Shown one piece after another: positions 28,995-29,027 of a stretch of 29,027 bases of DNA. The position numbers and the translations under genes are program-made. Below the pieces are notes generated by a model. The model made no database searches. It was not told where the DNA came from and saw only the letters and a list, made by a program, of their open reading frames with translations. Source of the stretch: Reticulitermes lucifugus (taxonomy: Eukaryota > Arthropoda > Insecta > Blattodea > Rhinotermitidae); assembly GCA_026260175.1 (NCBI GenBank), contig JAKCWW010003745.1, forward strand, positions 16,784-45,810, read 5' to 3'. Position 1 is the first letter of the stretch; every line of letters starts with the position of its first letter.

Positions 28995-29027
28995 GTCTAT
29001 GGGCCCGTCGGCATTAGCTCCGGACGC

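Overview
The window looks like insect nuclear DNA, most likely from Blattodea (cockroach or termite). It is AT-rich and full of decayed transposable elements. It carries tRNA-derived SINEs and a LINE tail whose antisense reading frame (containing LLEKLTGPQLVKKFPAF) I remember as very common in cockroach and termite assemblies; that attribution is recall, not a search. There is no operon-like layout, no host gene with convincing exons, no rRNA and no intact tRNA gene. Almost all recognisable coding sequence is transposon-derived and broken by stops or frameshifts.

Layout, left half. 1-1575: SINE copies in unannotated DNA. 1792-3640: a PIF/Harbinger relic with its two usual genes, a MADF (Myb/SANT-like) protein on + and a DDE transposase on -, with a second MADF-like piece and a perfect 32-bp palindrome in the middle. 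4246-4340: a LINE scrap. 5044-5225: an almost perfect 85-bp-arm palindrome carrying a hammerhead-ribozyme-like motif. 5270-5835: a fold-back element made of two head-to-head 3' ends of a mariner-like transposase. 7113-7201: a hairpin. 8665-9380: a 356-bp tandem duplication. 9665-13320: a cluster of SINEs, a MITE-like element and simple repeats. 13364-14077: a 20-bp minisatellite with a 100-bp higher-order duplication.

Layout, right half. 15263-16171 is an assembly gap, followed directly by a 23-bp minisatellite. 17761-20660 holds two Penelope-like element (PLE) copies, head to head, whose 3' halves form a large inverted repeat; a 199-bp stretch is identical between arms. 21865-22885 holds two tandem LINE 3' ends. 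23815-24738 is another inverted repeat with hammerhead-like motifs in each arm, and its spacer has been hit by a 172-bp insertion flanked by 14-bp direct repeats. 26216-26595 is a SINE interrupted by a 107-bp poly(A)-ended insertion with a 21-bp target-site duplication; an antisense LINE end follows. The rest is unannotated AT-rich DNA, a polypurine tract and microsatellites.

The parts do not form a pathway. What unites the window is an unusual number of inverted-repeat structures (at least eight, 19 to about 900 bp per arm), several with a CTGANGA...GAAA motif, which suggests PLE-related termini. Stretches without a feature were read and gave nothing I could support.
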